Source of the DNA: LMUY01 sp964247705 | GTDB taxonomy: Bacteria > Pseudomonadota > Alphaproteobacteria > Acetobacterales > Acetobacteraceae | NCBI GenBank assembly: GCA_964247705.1 | Contig: CAXTVQ010000017.1 | Coordinates: forward strand, 7,745-71,744 | DNA length: 64,000 nt | Direction: 5' to 3' | Part shown: positions 42,072-50,500 of the stretch, piece after piece | Layout: every line of letters begins with the position of its first letter | How positions within the stretch are numbered: position 1 is the first letter of the stretch | Translations under genes and position numbers: made by a program | The notes under the pieces: model-generated | Told to the model about the DNA's origin: nothing | The model's database searches: none | What the model saw: only the letters and a program-made list of their open reading frames with translations

Positions 42072-43292
42072 GTGCACGACCGTGCTGCCCCTGCAGCCAA
42101 TCCGGCCCGCCAGCGCCTCGCCCCCCTGCTCGCCTTTTTCCAGAGCAGTGCCGCGGGTGGAGCCGTGCTGGTGGCGGCTGCGTGCGTGGCCTTGATCTGG
42201 TCCAACTCGGCGGCCTCGGGTGCCTATCAGACCTTGCTGCACCTGCCGCTCGGGGTAAGCGCGGCGGGATCCAGCTTCGAGATGCCGCTGCACGACTGGA
42301 TCAACGACGCGTTGATGGCGGTGTTCTTCCTGCTGGTGGGGCTCGAGATCCGGCGCGAGATGACGCAGGGCGAGCTGAACTCGGTGCGCCGGGCCGCGGC
42401 GCCGGGTGTCGCAGCGCTGGGCGGGATGGTCGTGCCCGCGCTGATCTATGTGGCGCTCAACCATGCGGACCCGGCGGCGCTGCGCGGCTGGGCGGTGCCG
42501 GTGGCGACGGACATCGCCTTCGCCCTGGCCGCCATCAGCCTGCTCGGCAAGCGGGTCCCGGTCGCCCTGAAGGTGTTCCTGACGGCACTGGCGATCCTCG
42601 ACGATCTCGGCGCCATCCTGGTCATCGCCGTGTTCTACACCGACCGGCTGGACCTGCAGGCGCTGGCGTTCGGCGTGGCCGTGCTCGTCGTCCTGTGGGG
42701 ATTGAATCGGGCCGGGGTGCGCTCGCTCGGCCCCTATCTGATCGGCGGCGTGGTGCTGTGGGCCGCCATCCACCGATCCGGCATCCACTCTACGCTGGCC
42801 GGGGTGGCACTCGCCTTCGTCGTGCCCATGGCGGAGAAGCCCGGCGAAACCGCGAGTCCCGCATCGCGGCTGGAGACGGGATTGGAGAGTTGGGTCGCCT
42901 TCGCCATCCTGCCGCTGTTCGGCCTCGCCAATGCCGGGCTGCAATTCAGCACCGTCTCCGTCCGCACCGTGGCGGACCCGGTGTTCCTCGGCATCGCCGG
43001 CGGGCTGCTGCTCGGCAAGCAAATAGGAGTGTTCGGCGCCACCATGCTCGCGGCCCGGCTGAAGATCGTCCATCTCGGCGGGCTACGTTGGCCGGTGCTG
43101 TATGGCGGCGCCGTGCTCTGCGGCATCGGCTTCACCATGAGCCTGTTCATCGGCAACCTCGCCTTCCCCAGCGCGGCGCGCGATGCAGAGGTGAAGCTCG
43201 CGGTGTTCTGCGGCTCGCTGCTGTCGGCGGCGATCGGGCTGCTCGTGCTGCGGCTGACGGCCAAGCGTCCCGTCCCGGCCTTGCCCGCGTGA
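42072..43292 (+). CDS. nhaA: Na+/H+ antiporter NhaA
   Basis: The 406-residue inner-membrane antiporter exchanges Na+ or Li+ for H+. Hydrophobic helices fill the protein. LHDWINDALMAVFFLLVGLEI, REMTQGELNS, PVATDIAFALA and LTALAILDDLGAILVIA are NhaA signatures, with the paired Asp of the last serving as the ion-binding site. GTG 42072 is the start that gives the family N-terminus (PLLAFFQSSAAGGAVLV). It overlaps the HAD gene by 4 bp, tying a housekeeping ion pump to the glycan genes downstream. Confidence 0.93.
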   Translation: MHDRAAPAANPARQRLAPLLAFFQSSAAGGAVLVAAACVALIWSNSAASGAYQTLLHLPLGVSAAGSSFEMPLHDWINDALMAVFFLLVGLEIRREMTQGELNSVRRAAAPGVAALGGMVVPALIYVALNHADPAALRGWAVPVATDIAFALAAISLLGKRVPVALKVFLTALAILDDLGAILVIAVFYTDRLDLQALAFGVAVLVVLWGLNRAGVRSLGPYLIGGVVLWAAIHRSGIHSTLAGVALAFVVPMAEKPGETASPASRLETGLESWVAFAILPLFGLANAGLQFSTVSVRTVADPVFLGIAGGLLLGKQIGVFGATMLAARLKIVHLGGLRWPVLYGGAVLCGIGFTMSLFIGNLAFPSAARDAEVKLAVFCGSLLSAAIGLLVLRLTAKRPVPALPA

Positions 43293-43990
43293 GTGCCGCG
43301 CGAGGGGCCTCGTGCGCGGCAGCGGCCAGCGACGCCAGGGCCGTGGTGTTCGATATGGACGGCACGCTCGTGGACAGCGAACCACTCTACCGCGAGGCGT
43401 TCATCAACGCCGGATCCGAACTCGGCGTGCAGGTAACGGAGGCGTTTCACGACAGCCTGGTCGGCCTGTCCAGCCGGGACCGCGTGCCGCTTCTACTGGC
43501 CGAGTTCGGGGCCGGCTTTCCCGCCGCGATGTTCTTCGCCGCCTATCGCCGCCGCAAAGCCGCCTGCCTGGAGCGGGCGATCCCGTTGCGGCCGGGCGCC
43601 CTCGTGTTGCTGGCAGCCCTGGCGCGGAACGGTGTCGCGTGTGCCGTCGCCACCAGTGCCACCCGTCGCACGGCGGAGACGGTGCTGGGCCGTGGCGGCG
43701 TGCTGTCATACGTCCAAGCGCTCGCCACCCGCGACGACGTCGAGCGCGGCAAGCCGCACCCGGCGACCCACCTGCTTGCCGCTTCCCGCATCGGGCACCC
43801 TCCGGCCGACTGCCTGGCGCTGGAGGACTCGGTGCCCGGGCTGCTCGCCGCGCACGCTGCCGGGATGATCGCCGCCGCCGTCGGCAACACACTGCCACCC
43901 GATCACGTATCCGTGTTGTGCAGTTGCGTCGTAAGTACGTTCACGGACTTGCACGCGCATCTGCCGCAATGGCAGCTACCGGCCCAATGA
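43289..43990 (+). CDS. HAD-family phosphatase/phosphoglucomutase-like
   Basis: The 233-residue HAD hydrolase has motif I VVFDMDGTLVDSEPLYREAF (nucleophile Asp), motif II in CAVATSATRR, motif III Lys in GKPHPATHLL and motif IV LALEDSVPGL. The cap is helical, as in beta-phosphoglucomutase and sugar phosphatases. The GTG start overlaps nhaA, and the stop overlaps the CgeB-like gene. In this setting it probably acts on a sugar phosphate that feeds the nucleotidyltransferase at 45067. That use is inference. Confidence 0.88.
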   Translation: MSAARGASCAAAASDARAVVFDMDGTLVDSEPLYREAFINAGSELGVQVTEAFHDSLVGLSSRDRVPLLLAEFGAGFPAAMFFAAYRRRKAACLERAIPLRPGALVLLAALARNGVACAVATSATRRTAETVLGRGGVLSYVQALATRDDVERGKPHPATHLLAASRIGHPPADCLALEDSVPGLLAAHAAGMIAAAVGNTLPPDHVSVLCSCVVSTFTDLHAHLPQWQLPAQ

Positions 43991-45063
43991 ACATCGTGAT
44001 CTTCGGTCTCGCCGTCAGCTCCTCCTGGGGGAACGGGCATGCGGCACTTTGGCGCGGCCTGATCAACGGATTGCTGCAGGACGGCCACCGCGTAACGTTC
44101 TTCGAGCGTGACCAGACCTTCTACGCCGGCAACCGTGACCTCACGGAGCTGCCGCCGGGTGGGTCCTTGCTGCTGTATTCCGACTGGGCAGCCGTGACCG
44201 GACAGGCACAGTACTGCGTGGCGGCGGCGGATGTGGCGATGGTGACGTCCTACTGCCCGGACGCGCTGGCCGCCACACACCTGATCGGCGAGGCCGGCCG
44301 CGCGCTGTCCTGCTTCTACGATTTGGACACCCCCGTCACGCTGGCGCGCCTGGCGGCCGGGGAGAGCGTGGACTATCTCGGCCCGGACGGGTTGGCGCCG
44401 TATGACCTGGTGCTCAGCTACACCGGCGGCGGTGCGCTGGAGGCGTTGCGGACCCAGCTCGGGGCCCGCCAGGTGGTGCCGATCTACGGATCCGTGGACC
44501 CGGCGCTCCATTGCCCGGTCCAGGCCCAGCGCCAGACGCTGCTGTCCTATCTCGGCACCTATGCCGCAGACCGCCAGGCGGCGTTGGAAGCGTTGTTCGT
44601 CGAACCGGCCCGCCGCCGGCCCGCGGACAAGTTCGTCATCGGCGGTGCGCAATACCCGGCGGCGTTCCCTTGGACCGACAACATCTGGTTCGTCCGCCAC
44701 CTGCCGCCGAGCGAGCACCCGGCATTCTACTGCTCCTCCCGGATCACGCTTAACGTGACACGGGCGGCGATGGCACAGATGGGCTACTGCCCTTCCGGCA
44801 GGCTGTTCGAGGCGGCGGCGTGTGGCACCCCCATCCTGAGCGACGACTGGGACGGCCTCGCGCAATTCTTCACGCCGGGGGAGGAAATCCTGGTCGCGGC
44901 CGACACGCAGGGCGCCATGGCGGCACTCGACCTGCCGGACGCAACGCTGGCGGCCATCGCCCGCCGCGCCCGCGAGCGCACCCTCGCCGAGCACACCGCT
45001 CAGAAGCGCGCCCGCGAGATGGTGGCGGCGTTCGAGCAGGCCCGTACCCGCGTGGCAGCCTAA
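43987..45063 (+). CDS. CgeB-like glycosyltransferase (paralogue 2)
   Basis: The 358-residue protein starts MNIVIFGLAVSSSWGNGHAA and carries FYDLDTPVTLARLAAGE, LSYTGGGALEALRTQLGARQ and GRLFEAAACGTPILSDDWDG, the CgeB/YkvP glycosyltransferase-like signatures. It is a clear paralogue of the protein at 6760-7824. It lies inside a coupled operon: 4-bp overlap with the HAD gene, and 3 bp before the nucleotidyltransferase. It probably transfers the sugar activated by that enzyme. The acceptor is unknown. Confidence 0.83.
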   Translation: MNIVIFGLAVSSSWGNGHAALWRGLINGLLQDGHRVTFFERDQTFYAGNRDLTELPPGGSLLLYSDWAAVTGQAQYCVAAADVAMVTSYCPDALAATHLIGEAGRALSCFYDLDTPVTLARLAAGESVDYLGPDGLAPYDLVLSYTGGGALEALRTQLGARQVVPIYGSVDPALHCPVQAQRQTLLSYLGTYAADRQAALEALFVEPARRRPADKFVIGGAQYPAAFPWTDNIWFVRHLPPSEHPAFYCSSRITLNVTRAAMAQMGYCPSGRLFEAAACGTPILSDDWDGLAQFFTPGEEILVAADTQGAMAALDLPDATLAAIARRARERTLAEHTAQKRAREMVAAFEQARTRVAA

Positions 45064-45066
45064 CCC

Positions 45067-46079
45067 GTGTGGGGCATCATCCCCGCCGCGGGGCAAGGTA
45101 CCCGCATCCAGCCGCTGGCGTTCTCCAAGGAGCTGCTGCCGATCGGTAGCCGGATGGATGAGCGCGGCGTAGAGCGGCCCCGGGCGGTCAGCGAATACCT
45201 GGTCGAGCGCATGGTGCGGGGCGGGGCGGACAAGATCTGCTTCGTGATCTCGCCGTGGAAGTCCGACATCCTGCAGTATTACGGCGGCTCGCTGGGCGAC
45301 ACCGCCTTTGCCTACGTGGTGCAGAACCATGCGACCGGGCTGTGCGATGCGATCTTCCGTGCGCTGCCGCTGATAGGACAGGACGAGCCGGTGCTGCTTG
45401 GCCTGCCGGACACGGTGTGGTTCCCAGCCGACGCGTTGGCCGCGTTGCCGGACGACCGGCTGACGTTCCTGCTGTTTCCGGTGACGCAGCCGAGCCTATT
45501 CGACGCGGTGCTGACGGACGCGGATGGCCGGGTGACCGAGATCGAGGTGAAGGCGCCCGCACCCCGCACGCACTGGATCTGGGGCGCGTTCAAGCTGCCG
45601 GGCGCCATGCTCCACCAATTGCACGCGTTCTGGATCGCGCGGGAGCGGCAGGACCAGTTCATCGGCACCCTGGTCAACGCCTATCTCGCGGCCGGCGGCG
45701 AGGCCTGGGCCATGCGCGGCGGCGAGCGTTATGTGGATGTCGGCACGCTGCACGGCTACCGCGAGGCGATGCGCGCGGTGGACGGGTCGGTTGCCGATGG
45801 CCCCGTTGCGAGCGCGCTGCATCACGCCGAAGGTGCGATCTTGGAGAGACCCGGCGCCGAAGGCGCGATTTTGGAGAGACCNNNNNNNNNNNNNNNNNNN
45901 NNNNNNNNNNNNNNNNNNNNNNNNNNNNNNNNNNNNNNNNNNNNNNNNNNNNNNNNNNNNNNNNNNNNNNNNNNNNNNNNNCCGAAGGTGCGATCTTGGA
46001 GAGACCCGGCGCCGAAGGCGCGATTTTGGAGAGACCCGGCGCCGAAGGCGCGATTTTGGAGAGACCTATTACGGAATGA
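45067..46079 (+). CDS. Sugar nucleotidyltransferase with C-terminal 10-residue tandem repeats, interrupted by an assembly gap
   Basis: The protein is an NDP-sugar pyrophosphorylase: GIIPAAGQGTRIQPLAFSKE is the nucleotide-binding loop (GxGTR...K), LLGLPDTVWFP holds the metal Asp, and the last family residues are RYVDVGTLHGYREAM. After residue 253 come repeats of AEGAILERPG, two before and three after 100 undetermined bases, ending PITE. As printed, the N run shifts the frame; the true missing length should be 5 plus a multiple of 30 nt. GTG 45067 follows the CgeB-like stop by 3 bp, and the final TGA overlaps the methyltransferase ATG. Confidence 0.82.
45826..46066 (+). repeat. 30-bp coding tandem repeat at the nucleotidyltransferase C-terminus
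   Basis: Units of exactly 30 bp encode AEGAILERPG. Two sequence types alternate: type A has GGTGCGATC, type B has GGCGCGATT at the same place. The order is A (45826), B (45856), gap, A (about 45981), B (46011), B (46041, partial). The unit length keeps the reading frame whatever the copy number. Confidence 0.85.
45882..45981. other. Assembly gap, 100 N
   Basis: Exactly 100 undetermined bases lie within the tandem repeat. A round 100 is the usual placeholder for a gap of unknown size. The flanking sequences are both from the same repeat, so the gap is probably a collapsed or unresolved array. Confidence 0.95.
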
Positions 46080-46834
46080 CGATCGTTTGGACTGAAGACC
46101 GCATCCGCGAGCGCGCCCGCGCGCTCGGCCCCTGGTTCCACAATATGGAGCTGAAGGGCGTGTGGACCGCGCCCGAGCACTTCCTGGGCGACTACCCGGC
46201 GGTGAAGTGGCGGCACTTCGCGCACACGATCCCGGCGGACCTGGCCGGCAAGACGGTGCTGGATATCGGCTGCAACGGCGGCTTCTACTCGATGGAAATG
46301 AAGCGGCGTGGTGCGGCGCGCGTGGTGGGCATCGACTTCGATGACGACTACCTGGCGCAGGCGCGCTTCGCGGCGGACGTGGAGGGGTTGGACATCGAGT
46401 TCCGCCAGATGTCGGTCTATGACGTGGCCGAGTTGGGCGAGCGTTTCGACGTCGTCTTCTTCATCGGCGTATTGTATCATTTGCGGCACCCGTTGCTGGC
46501 GCTGGACCTGATCCACGAGCACGTCACGCGCGACATGCTTGTGTTCCAATCCATGCAGCGGGGCGATCCTGCGATGCTTGAGATCGCTGAGGATTACCCG
46601 TTCTCCGAGACGGCGGTGTTCGAGCAGCCGGGTTACCCGAAGCTGCATTTCATCGAGCGCAGCTACTCGCACGACAACACCAATTGGTGGACCCCCAACC
46701 GTGCCTGCGCCGCCGCGATGCTGCGCAGCGCCGGGTTCAGGATCGAAGCGATGCCGGAGGAAGAGGTTTTCATCTGCCGCCACGTCGAGGCGGCCTCAGG
46801 CGCCGCCTATCCCGCACGAGGCGCATCGCGATGA
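46076..46834 (+). CDS. SAM-dependent methyltransferase, TIGR04290 (Rta_06860)-like
   Basis: The 252-residue enzyme has the class I methyltransferase motif VLDIGCNGGFYSMEMKRRGA, then VVGIDFDDDYLAQARFAA. DVVFFIGVLYHLRHPLLALDLI forms motif IV. A C-terminal segment (HFIERSYSHDNTNWWTPNRACAAAMLRSAGF) resembles tRNA-modifying CmoB and sugar methyltransferases of the TIGR04290 group. The ATG overlaps the nucleotidyltransferase stop and the stop overlaps the hydrolase ATG. It probably methylates the sugar or glycoside made by this operon. Confidence 0.83.
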   Translation: MTIVWTEDRIRERARALGPWFHNMELKGVWTAPEHFLGDYPAVKWRHFAHTIPADLAGKTVLDIGCNGGFYSMEMKRRGAARVVGIDFDDDYLAQARFAADVEGLDIEFRQMSVYDVAELGERFDVVFFIGVLYHLRHPLLALDLIHEHVTRDMLVFQSMQRGDPAMLEIAEDYPFSETAVFEQPGYPKLHFIERSYSHDNTNWWTPNRACAAAMLRSAGFRIEAMPEEEVFICRHVEAASGAAYPARGASR

Positions 46835-47727
46835 TCGAAGCCGCGATGATCTGGAACGAGCCGAACAACAAATCGCATTGGGATTTGGAGGCCGATCCCG
46901 GCTGGGTGAACTTCGCCGCAACGTGCAAGGCGGCCGGACAGGCCATCGCGGCCGAAGCGCCGGGCTTGCCGCGGGTGCTGGGCGGGATCTCCCCAATTGA
47001 TCCCGACTTCATCCGCGTGCTGGCCAACCAAGGCGTGCTCGAGCAGTTGGATGCGGTGGCGGTGCACGGTTTCCCGCTTGACTGGAACAACTGGATCATC
47101 GACGAGTGGCCGGCCAAGATCGCCACCATTCAAGCGGTGACAGACTTGCCGGTGTGGGTGTCCGAAGTCGGCATCTCCACCTTCGGCGCCCAGGAAGTGC
47201 AGGAGTGGGGACTGCGCCGCACCGCCCAGTTGCTGATTGGGCAGGCGCCGCGCATCCATTGGTATAGCCTATACGACCTGCCGGCGGACTGGCCCGCGAC
47301 CACGCGGCACCGGGAGGCGGAAGGCTCGTCCTATTACCGGCACTTCCACATGGGCCTGTACGACGAGCACGGGCAGGCTAAGCGCGCGGCCAAGATCTTC
47401 CACGAGTTCGCACCCGAGTTCGGCCTGTGCCAGTGGTTCCACTTCGAGGACCACCGGTTGGATGACGCCGTGGTCAAGATGCGGGACCTGGGTGTGAAGC
47501 ACCTGCGCACCGGGCTGAGCTGGGCGGATTACTATCGGCCGAACGCGCTCGAGTGGTTCGACCGTCAGATGGCCGCACTCGAGGAATTCGCGGTCACCGT
47601 GACCTTCTGCTTCACGCCGGAGGATAAGGGGACCTGGCCGCACTACACTGCCCCGGTAAAGGAGCCGGCCGAGTTCGGCGCGTTCTGTGCCGAGATGCTC
47701 CGCCGTTACGCTCCTGGACGCGGGTGA
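46831..47727 (+). CDS. Clan GH-A beta-xylosidase-like glycoside hydrolase with unusual domain order
   Basis: The 298-residue protein opens directly with the acid/base motif IWNEPNNKSHWD (E10). The nucleophile is E112 in LPVWVSEVGIST. Both are GH39/GH5-type (clan GH-A) signatures and HWYSLYDLP follows as strand 8. After residue 195 the sequence reads like the beginning of a TIM barrel (DDAVVKMRDLGVKHLRTGLSWADYY, then VTVTFCFTPEDKG) and ends PAEFGAFCAEMLRRYA, the part that normally precedes the WNEP strand. No signal peptide is present. It overlaps the methyltransferase gene by 4 bp. Confidence 0.75.
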   Translation: MIEAAMIWNEPNNKSHWDLEADPGWVNFAATCKAAGQAIAAEAPGLPRVLGGISPIDPDFIRVLANQGVLEQLDAVAVHGFPLDWNNWIIDEWPAKIATIQAVTDLPVWVSEVGISTFGAQEVQEWGLRRTAQLLIGQAPRIHWYSLYDLPADWPATTRHREAEGSSYYRHFHMGLYDEHGQAKRAAKIFHEFAPEFGLCQWFHFEDHRLDDAVVKMRDLGVKHLRTGLSWADYYRPNALEWFDRQMAALEEFAVTVTFCFTPEDKGTWPHYTAPVKEPAEFGAFCAEMLRRYAPGRG

Positions 47728-48487
47728 CACCGTCCTCCACCGGCTTGCCCTGCGGCAGCCGGTAGAGGAACCTGTCGCAGTTCTGGTCGCACACCCGGAT
47801 GACGAGGTAATCGGCGCCGGCTCGGTGCTGGGCCTGTTCCGGAGGCTGTTCCTCGTTCACGTGACAGACGGTGCGCCGCGCAACCTGGCCGACGCGCGAG
47901 CCTTCGGGTTCACGGACGCCGCCAGCTATGCCGCAGCGCGCCGGGCCGAGTTGGCGCAAGCGCTGGTGATTGCCGGAGCGCACCCTGCCGGCGTGGAACT
48001 GGGTGCGCCGGACCAGGGTGCGTCCGAGCGCCTCGTGCCGCTCAGCCTCGAATTGCGGGATTTGATCGAGCGCCATGGCGTGACTGCCGTGCTTACCCAC
48101 CCTTACGAGGGCGGCCATCCGGATCACGATGCATCTGCGTTCATCGCAGCGCAGTGCGGCCGCCCGGTGCTGGAGTTCGCAAGCTACCACGCAGGCCCGG
48201 ATGGCGGCATGCGGACCGGCACATTCCTGCCCGGTCCCCAGGCGGTCAGGCTGGACCTAAGCCCGGAACGACAGGCGCGCAAGCGTGCCATGCTGGACGC
48301 ATTCGCCACCCAGGCCGCCACGCTGGCGTCGTTCGGGACGGCGCATGAAGTGTTCCGCACAGCGCCGGTCTATGATTTCACCCATCCCCCGCACAAGGGC
48401 ACGCTCCACTACGAGCGCTACGATTGGGGAATGACCGGCCAACGCTGGCGAGGGCTGGCATCCGAGGCACAGCGCGCGCTGTGCTGA
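47687..48487 (+). CDS. PIG-L family deacetylase
   Basis: The 266-residue enzyme shows VLVAHPDDEVIGAGSV, the zinc-binding HPDDE signature of LmbE/PIG-L N-acetylglucosamine deacetylases, with a third ligand His in THPYEGGHPDHDA. It should remove an acetyl group from an N-acetyl sugar on a glycoside. The GTG start at 47687 overlaps the hydrolase by 41 bp; no ATG exists closer, so the true start could be up to 15 codons later. The stop overlaps the following glycosyltransferase. Confidence 0.87.
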   Translation: MPRCSAVTLLDAGDTVLHRLALRQPVEEPVAVLVAHPDDEVIGAGSVLGLFRRLFLVHVTDGAPRNLADARAFGFTDAASYAAARRAELAQALVIAGAHPAGVELGAPDQGASERLVPLSLELRDLIERHGVTAVLTHPYEGGHPDHDASAFIAAQCGRPVLEFASYHAGPDGGMRTGTFLPGPQAVRLDLSPERQARKRAMLDAFATQAATLASFGTAHEVFRTAPVYDFTHPPHKGTLHYERYDWGMTGQRWRGLASEAQRALC

Positions 48488-49509
48488 CCGTGCTCAGCGT
48501 CGCCTACCCGCTGGCGCCGGTCGGCCCGGATGCGGTGGGCGGCGCCGAGCAGGTGTTGGCGGCGCTGGACCGTGCCTTGGTCGCCGCCGGGCACCGCTCG
48601 GTGGTGATCGCGTGCGAGGGTTCGGCGGTGGCCGGCACGCTGCTGCCCATCCCACGCGGGTGCGGGCCGCTCGATGACGCCGCACGGGACGTGGCGCATG
48701 CCCATGTGCGGCGCCACCTTGCCACGACACAGTCCGACATCGTCCATCTGCACGGCATCGACTTCAGCGCTTACCTGCCTCCATTTGGCGGGCCGGCCCT
48801 GGCAACGCTGCATCTGCCGCCCGCCTGGTATGACCACGCCGCGCTCAACCCGGCTCGGCCGCGCACTTGGCTGCACTGCGTCTCCGCCGCGCAACACCGG
48901 GCGCTGGAGTGCGTGCCCCATACCGCTACCGTGTTGCCGCCGATCGAGAATGGCGTGGACGTCGCCGCCCTCGGTGCGGTCCGCCACGGACGTCGCGGCT
49001 ATGCGATCACGCTCGGCCGGATCTGCCCCGAAAAGGGCCAGCACACGGCGCTGCAGGTCGCACATCGGGCCGGTGTCGGATTGCTGATCGGCGGTGAGGT
49101 GTTTCCTTACCCGGCGCACCAGGCCTACTTCGCCGGTGAAGTTGCACCATTGCTCGACGCGCGCCGCCGCTTCCTCGGCCCGCTCGGGTTTGCCCGTAAA
49201 CGCCGGCTGCTGGCGGGGGCGCGCTGCCTGCTGGTGCCGAGCACGGCGCCCGAAACCAGCTCGCTCGTGGCCATGGAAGCGTCGGCGTGCGGCACGCCGG
49301 TCATTGCCTTCCCGTCGGGTGCGCTCGCCGACCTGGTGGAGCACGGCCGCACCGGCTACCTCGTAACGTCCATGGCCGAGATGGCGGACGCGATCGCTGC
49401 AGTCATGCAGATCGACCCGGAAAGTTGCCGCAGCACCGCGCGGGAGCGGTTCGATCAGGCGGGCATGATCGCGCACTACCTGGCCACCTACCGGCAGTTG
49501 GCCGGATGA
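48481..49509 (+). CDS. Glycosyltransferase family 4
   Basis: A 342-residue GT4 enzyme. The N-terminal motif GPDAVGGAEQVLAALDRAL is followed by IVHLHGIDFSAYLPP. The donor half has ITLGRICPEKGQH and PSTAPETSSLVAMEASACGTPVIAF with the conserved glutamates. GTG 48481 overlaps the PIG-L stop; CTG 48484 is a possible alternative. The stop overlaps the acyltransferase ATG. Its role next to a deacetylase and an acyltransferase suggests stepwise building of an amino-sugar glycoside. Confidence 0.87.
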   Translation: MLTVLSVAYPLAPVGPDAVGGAEQVLAALDRALVAAGHRSVVIACEGSAVAGTLLPIPRGCGPLDDAARDVAHAHVRRHLATTQSDIVHLHGIDFSAYLPPFGGPALATLHLPPAWYDHAALNPARPRTWLHCVSAAQHRALECVPHTATVLPPIENGVDVAALGAVRHGRRGYAITLGRICPEKGQHTALQVAHRAGVGLLIGGEVFPYPAHQAYFAGEVAPLLDARRRFLGPLGFARKRRLLAGARCLLVPSTAPETSSLVAMEASACGTPVIAFPSGALADLVEHGRTGYLVTSMAEMADAIAAVMQIDPESCRSTARERFDQAGMIAHYLATYRQLAG

Positions 49510-50477
49510 CCATGATCGACACCGAGGCCGGACTGCACGCGCTACAACCCGAGTGGGATGCGCTATGGCGCCGTTCCGGTTCGCCGCCGTTCCAGTCGAC
49601 CGCTTGGTTGCTGCCGTGGTGGAGCGGGTTCGGCACCGGCCAGCCCCGCATTGCCACGCTACGGTCCGGCGGCGTGCTCACGGGTCTGCTGCCGCTCTAC
49701 CTGTTGGACGAGGGCGCCGAGCGCAAACTCCTGCCGATCGGCGTCGGCCTGACCGACTACATCGACGCGCTGGTCGACCCGGCGGCCCCGCCCGGCGCCG
49801 CCACGGCCCTGCTGCAAACGTCACTCACCCGGGCGGTGGAGGATAGGGCCACGTCCTGCACCCTCCCGGACCTGCCGCCGGGTGCGGTGCTGCTGGACGC
49901 CGGAGTGCCCCCGGGCTGGCGCGAAGTCGCTCTGCCCGAGACGCCGTGCCCCGTGCTGCGCCTGACCGACCCGATTCCTGCCGGCCAGCTCCGCAACCTG
50001 CGCCAGTCCCGCCATCGGGCATCGCGACGGGGTGGCTGGGAGGCGGCGGTTGCCGCCGACGCGGCGCAGGCCTGGCAAACGCTGATGGGCATGCACCGGG
50101 CCCGCTGGACCGCGCTCGGCGAACCCGGCGGCGTGCTCGCGGACCCGGCGGTGATCGGATTCCACGACGCTGCGGTGCCGCGCCTGGCGGCGTCCGGGCT
50201 GCTGCAGATGCAGGTGCTGCGGATCGGCGGCCGGGTCGCGGCGGTCTACCACACCCTCGTGGCGCCAGGCCGGCTGTATTTCTACCTGAGTGGGTTCGAC
50301 GCGGCCGAGTCTTTCGCCAGCCCGGGCACGCTCCTGCTCGGCCATATCATCGAGCAGGCGGCGGCGGCAGGCGTGGCCGAACTGCATTTCCTCCGCGGCG
50401 GGGAGGCGTACAAATATGCCTGGGGCGCATCCGACCAGATGAACCGCAGCCGGTTGCTGCTGCCCTTGTCCCGCTAA
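49506..50477 (+). CDS. FemAB/CelD-type GNAT acyltransferase
   Basis: The 323-residue protein matches the BioF2-like/CelD acyltransferase group: PFQSTAWLLPWWSGFGTG near the N-terminus, LRQSRHRASRRGG in the middle, and LHFLRGGEAYKYAWGASDQMNRS near the C-terminus. No membrane segment is seen. It may N-acylate the amine exposed by the PIG-L enzyme. It is the last gene of the tightly coupled chain. copA follows after 23 bp and may be read through. Confidence 0.82.
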   Translation: MTMIDTEAGLHALQPEWDALWRRSGSPPFQSTAWLLPWWSGFGTGQPRIATLRSGGVLTGLLPLYLLDEGAERKLLPIGVGLTDYIDALVDPAAPPGAATALLQTSLTRAVEDRATSCTLPDLPPGAVLLDAGVPPGWREVALPETPCPVLRLTDPIPAGQLRNLRQSRHRASRRGGWEAAVAADAAQAWQTLMGMHRARWTALGEPGGVLADPAVIGFHDAAVPRLAASGLLQMQVLRIGGRVAAVYHTLVAPGRLYFYLSGFDAAESFASPGTLLLGHIIEQAAAAGVAELHFLRGGEAYKYAWGASDQMNRSRLLLPLSR

Positions 50478-50500
50478 CCCGCGCGCGCCACGTTCCGGCC

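Noticed and set aside
41907..43073. A 388-codon minus-strand frame opposite nhaA
   Set aside because: It has no hydrophobic or family signature, while nhaA is unmistakable in the other direction.
45255..46834. Open frames that read through the N run
   Set aside because: The 100 N are a placeholder, so the frame across them has no meaning; only the flanking frames were used.
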